Shown here piece after piece: positions 23,237-25,791 of a stretch of DNA of 25,791 nucleotides. Numbering within the stretch: position 1 is the first letter of the stretch; each line of letters begins with the position of its first letter. The notes beneath the pieces are model-generated. The model was not told the origin of the DNA. It was given only the letters and a program-made list of their open reading frames with translations, and did not search any database. The position numbers and the translations under genes were made by a program. Location: assembly GCA_902362275.1 (NCBI GenBank), contig CABIWB010000002.1, positions 81,097-106,887 of the forward strand, written 5' to 3'. This DNA comes from Coriobacteriaceae bacterium (lineage in GTDB: Bacteria > Actinomycetota > Coriobacteriia > Coriobacteriales > Coriobacteriaceae).

Positions 23237-25213
23237 ATGATCGATAGCATGCAGCAGATGGCGCTTGACACGCTCGGCGCCTATTTTGGCTACACCTCGT
23301 TTCGCCCGGGGCAGGACCGCATGGTGGATGCGATTCTTGCAGGCCGCGATGCGCTGGGTGTTATGCCCACGGGCGCCGGCAAGTCCATTTGCTACCAGGT
23401 GCCCGCGCTCATGCTGCCCGGCATCACCTTTGTGGTGAGTCCGCTGCTGTCGCTTATGGAGGACCAGACCCGTGCGTTGCTCGCGGCGGGTGCGCGACCC
23501 AGCTATCTCAACTCCAGCCTTACTCCGGCCCAGCAAAATACCGTGCTCAAACGGGCACGCGAGGGCCGCTACCAGCTTATGTACGTGGCGCCCGAGCGCC
23601 TGCTCGAGCCGCGCTTTTTAGCCTTTGCGCAGGAGGCTGCGGCGGACGGCGGCATTGGCGTGCCGCTCGTGGCCATTGACGAGGCCCACTGCGTGAGCCA
23701 ATGGGGCCAGGATTTCCGCCCCGCCTATCTGCAGATTCGTGAGTTCATCGATTCCCTACCGCAGCGCCCCATCGTGGCGGCCTTTACCGCCACGGCGACC
23801 GAGCGCGTGCGTGCGGACATTCAGCAGATGCTCGGCCTGCAAAACCCCGCGACGGTGGTGACGGGCTTTGATCGCAAGAACCTCTACTTTGGTTGCGAGG
23901 AGATGGGCGACAAGGCCAAGACTGCCTGGGTGCGCGACTACGTGATTGCGCATTCGAGCGAGAGCGGCATCGTGTATTGCTCGACTCGCAAGACGGTCGA
24001 CGCGCTGGCGGGCGAACTTGCCGAGGCGCTGGGACCCAGCGGCATTCGCGTGGGCCGTTACCATGCCGGCATGGGCAACGACGCCCGCCGCCAGAGCCAG
24101 CGTGCCTTTATCGACGACGACATTCAGGTGATGGTTGCCACCAACGCCTTTGGCATGGGCATCGACAAGCCCAACGTGCGCTACGTGATCCACAACAACG
24201 TGCCCGAGAGCATCGAGGCCTACTACCAGGAGGCGGGCCGTGCTGGCCGCGATGGCGATCCGGCCAGCTGTCACTTGCTGTGGAACGGTAACGATTTTCG
24301 TATGCGCCGCTTTTTGATCGACCGCGGCGATGCGGTCGACGAGGCGCTCGACGACGAGCAACGCGCGTGGGCGCTCCAGAACCGTTATCGCCTGCTCAGC
24401 CAGATGGAGGGCTACTGCAATACCACCGGCTGTCTGCGCGAATACATGCTGCGCTACTTTGGCGACGAGGCCGCGGCCGAGCATGCGGCAGCCGCCGCGG
24501 GCGGCACGGCAGACGACGCCGAGGGCTGCGGCAACTGCAGCAACTGTCTCACGCAGTTCGAGGTCGAGGACGTCACCGGCATGGCCCGCGCCGCCGTGCG
24601 CTATGTGGCCACGCGTCCCATGCGCTTTGGCAAGTCGCTGATCGCCGACGTGCTCCACGGCGGCAACACCGAGCGCATTCGCCAGATGCATCTGGACGAG
24701 GAGCGCGGCTACGGTGAGCTGTCGAGCGAATCGGTCGGGCGCATCAAGGACATCATCGGCCAGCTGTGCGGTCGCGGTTATTTGGCCACCTCGCAGGGGC
24801 AGTACCCAGTCGTGGGACTGGGTCCGCGTGCCGGCGAGGTCGAGGACGAGGCGTTCGCCTTTACCGTTAAGCGTCGCGCGTCCAAGCGCAAGGCCTCGGC
24901 CCGCGCCCGCCGCGCCGTCGATCTGCTGCGCGAGGAGGCCGAGCTGGATCAGCGCCCGCGCGTTGGCGACGATGCCGAGCTGTTCGAGCGCCTGCGTGCC
25001 CTCCGCAAGGAGATCTCGACCGAGTTGGAGGTGGCGCCGTACATGGTCTTCTCCGACAAGGCCCTGCGCGGCCTGTGCCGTCTGCGCCCTCAGACGCGAG
25101 ATGAGCTTATCCAGGTCAACGGCATCGGCGAGAAAAAGGCCGACGCCTTTGGCGAGCAGTTTATGGTGGCGATTGAAGAGTTTGAGTCCGAGCATGCGCG
25201 GGATGGAGCGTAA
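23237..25213 (+). CDS. recQ: ATP-dependent DNA helicase RecQ
   Basis: It has 658 residues; TTAGGA precedes ATG 23237. Helicase motifs in order are FGYTSFRPGQ (motif 0), MPTGAGKSICYQ (Walker A, K49), DEAH (148-151) with HCVSQWGQDFRPAY, FTATATERV, IVYCSTRKTVD, VATNAFGMGIDKPNVRYVIH and YYQEAGRAGRDG. The zinc-binding subdomain has C394 and C399, then C431, C434 and C437 as candidate ligands, with an Ala-rich insertion between. A winged helix (RQC) and a C-terminal HRDC domain (LRALRKEISTELEVAPYMVFSDKALRGL ... INGIGEKKADAFGEQF-type ending) follow. RecQ unwinds DNA in recombination and fork repair. The third GntR gene begins two bases after its stop. Confidence 0.97.
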   Translation: MIDSMQQMALDTLGAYFGYTSFRPGQDRMVDAILAGRDALGVMPTGAGKSICYQVPALMLPGITFVVSPLLSLMEDQTRALLAAGARPSYLNSSLTPAQQNTVLKRAREGRYQLMYVAPERLLEPRFLAFAQEAAADGGIGVPLVAIDEAHCVSQWGQDFRPAYLQIREFIDSLPQRPIVAAFTATATERVRADIQQMLGLQNPATVVTGFDRKNLYFGCEEMGDKAKTAWVRDYVIAHSSESGIVYCSTRKTVDALAGELAEALGPSGIRVGRYHAGMGNDARRQSQRAFIDDDIQVMVATNAFGMGIDKPNVRYVIHNNVPESIEAYYQEAGRAGRDGDPASCHLLWNGNDFRMRRFLIDRGDAVDEALDDEQRAWALQNRYRLLSQMEGYCNTTGCLREYMLRYFGDEAAAEHAAAAAGGTADDAEGCGNCSNCLTQFEVEDVTGMARAAVRYVATRPMRFGKSLIADVLHGGNTERIRQMHLDEERGYGELSSESVGRIKDIIGQLCGRGYLATSQGQYPVVGLGPRAGEVEDEAFAFTVKRRASKRKASARARRAVDLLREEAELDQRPRVGDDAELFERLRALRKEISTELEVAPYMVFSDKALRGLCRLRPQTRDELIQVNGIGEKKADAFGEQFMVAIEEFESEHARDGA

Positions 25214-25215
25214 CG

Positions 25216-25791
25216 ATGGCATCCGACGATAAAACCGAGCGTACTGAGGTATCCGCCGTGCCGCTGTACCAGCAGGTTATGGACGACCTAAAGGGCGAGA
25301 TCGCGCGTGGCGTGTACGCATCCGGCTCGCGCATTCCTTCCGAGATGGAGCTCGCGAAGTATTACGGCGTGGGACGCATCACCGTGCGCCGCGCCATCGA
25401 GGAGCTGTCGCGCGCGGGGTATCTCAACCGCCAGCAGGGGAGGGGCACGTTTGTGTGCGCGCCCAAGCTCAAGCGCAAGATTGTCCAGAAGGGTGACGTT
25501 CAGAGCTTTACCGAGGGTTGTGTCGCCAACGACATGGTGGCCGGAGCACGCCTGGTGTCGCGCACGGTGGTTGCGGCGACGCGCGAGGACGCGGCGTTTT
25601 TTGGGGTGGAACCCGGCTGCGAGCTCATCGTTGTCGAGCGTGTGCGCACGGCCGACGGCATCCCCGTCATGCTCGAGAACAACGCCTTTGTGCTCACCGA
25701 CCATCCCTACCTGCAGACGCTGGCCGACGAGGACCTCACCGATAACTCAATCTTTGCGCTCGTTGCCGAGCGTTCGGGTCGCGCGCCGCTC
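25216..25791 (+). CDS. GntR-family (HutC subfamily) transcriptional regulator 3, cut at the window end
   Basis: ATG 25216 has GGAG (25205-25208) seven bases upstream, inside the end of recQ. The frame stays open for 192 codons to the last base, so the 3' part is missing. The N-terminus VPLYQQVMDDLKGEIARGVYASGSRIPSEMELAKYYGVGRITVRRAIEELSRAGYLNRQQGRGTFV is a winged HTH very close to that of regulator 2. The UTRA domain follows (VERVRTADGIPVMLENNAFVLTD). With two bases between the genes it is probably co-transcribed with recQ, which is unusual for a metabolic regulator. Its target genes probably lie beyond the window. Confidence 0.92.
   Translation, partial: MASDDKTERTEVSAVPLYQQVMDDLKGEIARGVYASGSRIPSEMELAKYYGVGRITVRRAIEELSRAGYLNRQQGRGTFVCAPKLKRKIVQKGDVQSFTEGCVANDMVAGARLVSRTVVAATREDAAFFGVEPGCELIVVERVRTADGIPVMLENNAFVLTDHPYLQTLADEDLTDNSIFALVAERSGRAPL

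Overview
The window looks like chromosome of a high-GC, gut-dwelling Coriobacteriia member, most likely Collinsella. The basis is indirect: GC-rich coding with AGGAGG-type ribosome sites and occasional TTG/GTG starts, actinobacterial-looking Mfd and RmuC, several HutC-type GntR regulators, a mannose-family PTS, and intergenic repeats built around GGGACA that I associate with Collinsella. No rRNA, tRNA, CRISPR, transposase or prophage gene was found.

Layout. Positions 1-2200: a 5'-truncated membrane protein, a 430-base gap holding a long inverted repeat and a strong terminator, a small single-span membrane protein, and a helix-turn-helix protein preceded by AT-richer DNA. Positions 2250-12735: a housekeeping block, all on the + strand: rmuC, an ABC exporter half-transporter, nth (endonuclease III), mfd, a PAP2 phosphatase, a threonine-aldolase-type PLP enzyme and a GNAT acetyltransferase. 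Positions 12757-20776: a sugar-amine catabolic island. It has a divergent GntR/HutC regulator and SIS-domain enzyme, an EamA transporter, a mannose-family PTS (fused EIIA-EIIB, then EIIC and EIID), a second SIS-domain enzyme and a HAD phosphatase. Positions 20984-25791: a YitT protein, a second HutC regulator, recQ, and a third HutC regulator cut by the window end.

How the island may work. One mannose-family PTS with two FrlB/GfrF-like SIS deglycases is the gene content of the Salmonella gfr system for glucoselysine and fructoselysine. Both SIS proteins keep a Glu-X15-His pair matching the catalytic pair I recall for FraB/FrlB deglycases. The likely scheme is uptake and phosphorylation of an Amadori-type compound by the PTS, cleavage to a sugar phosphate plus an amine or amino acid by the SIS enzymes, and possibly movement of the amine by the EamA protein. 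Five promoter regions here (both regulators, the first SIS gene, the EamA gene and the PTS operon) share a GT-N5-AC operator-like motif, which suggests one regulon.

The most notable non-coding feature is a pair of about 140-base intergenic elements (14691-14835 and 22933-23076). They share little sequence but the same fold, with compensatory base changes in several helices. A second repeat family, 36-44 bases, occurs three times. Two copies flank the yitT gene in opposite orientation, and the copies at 12723 and 20764 supply the stop codons of neighbouring genes.
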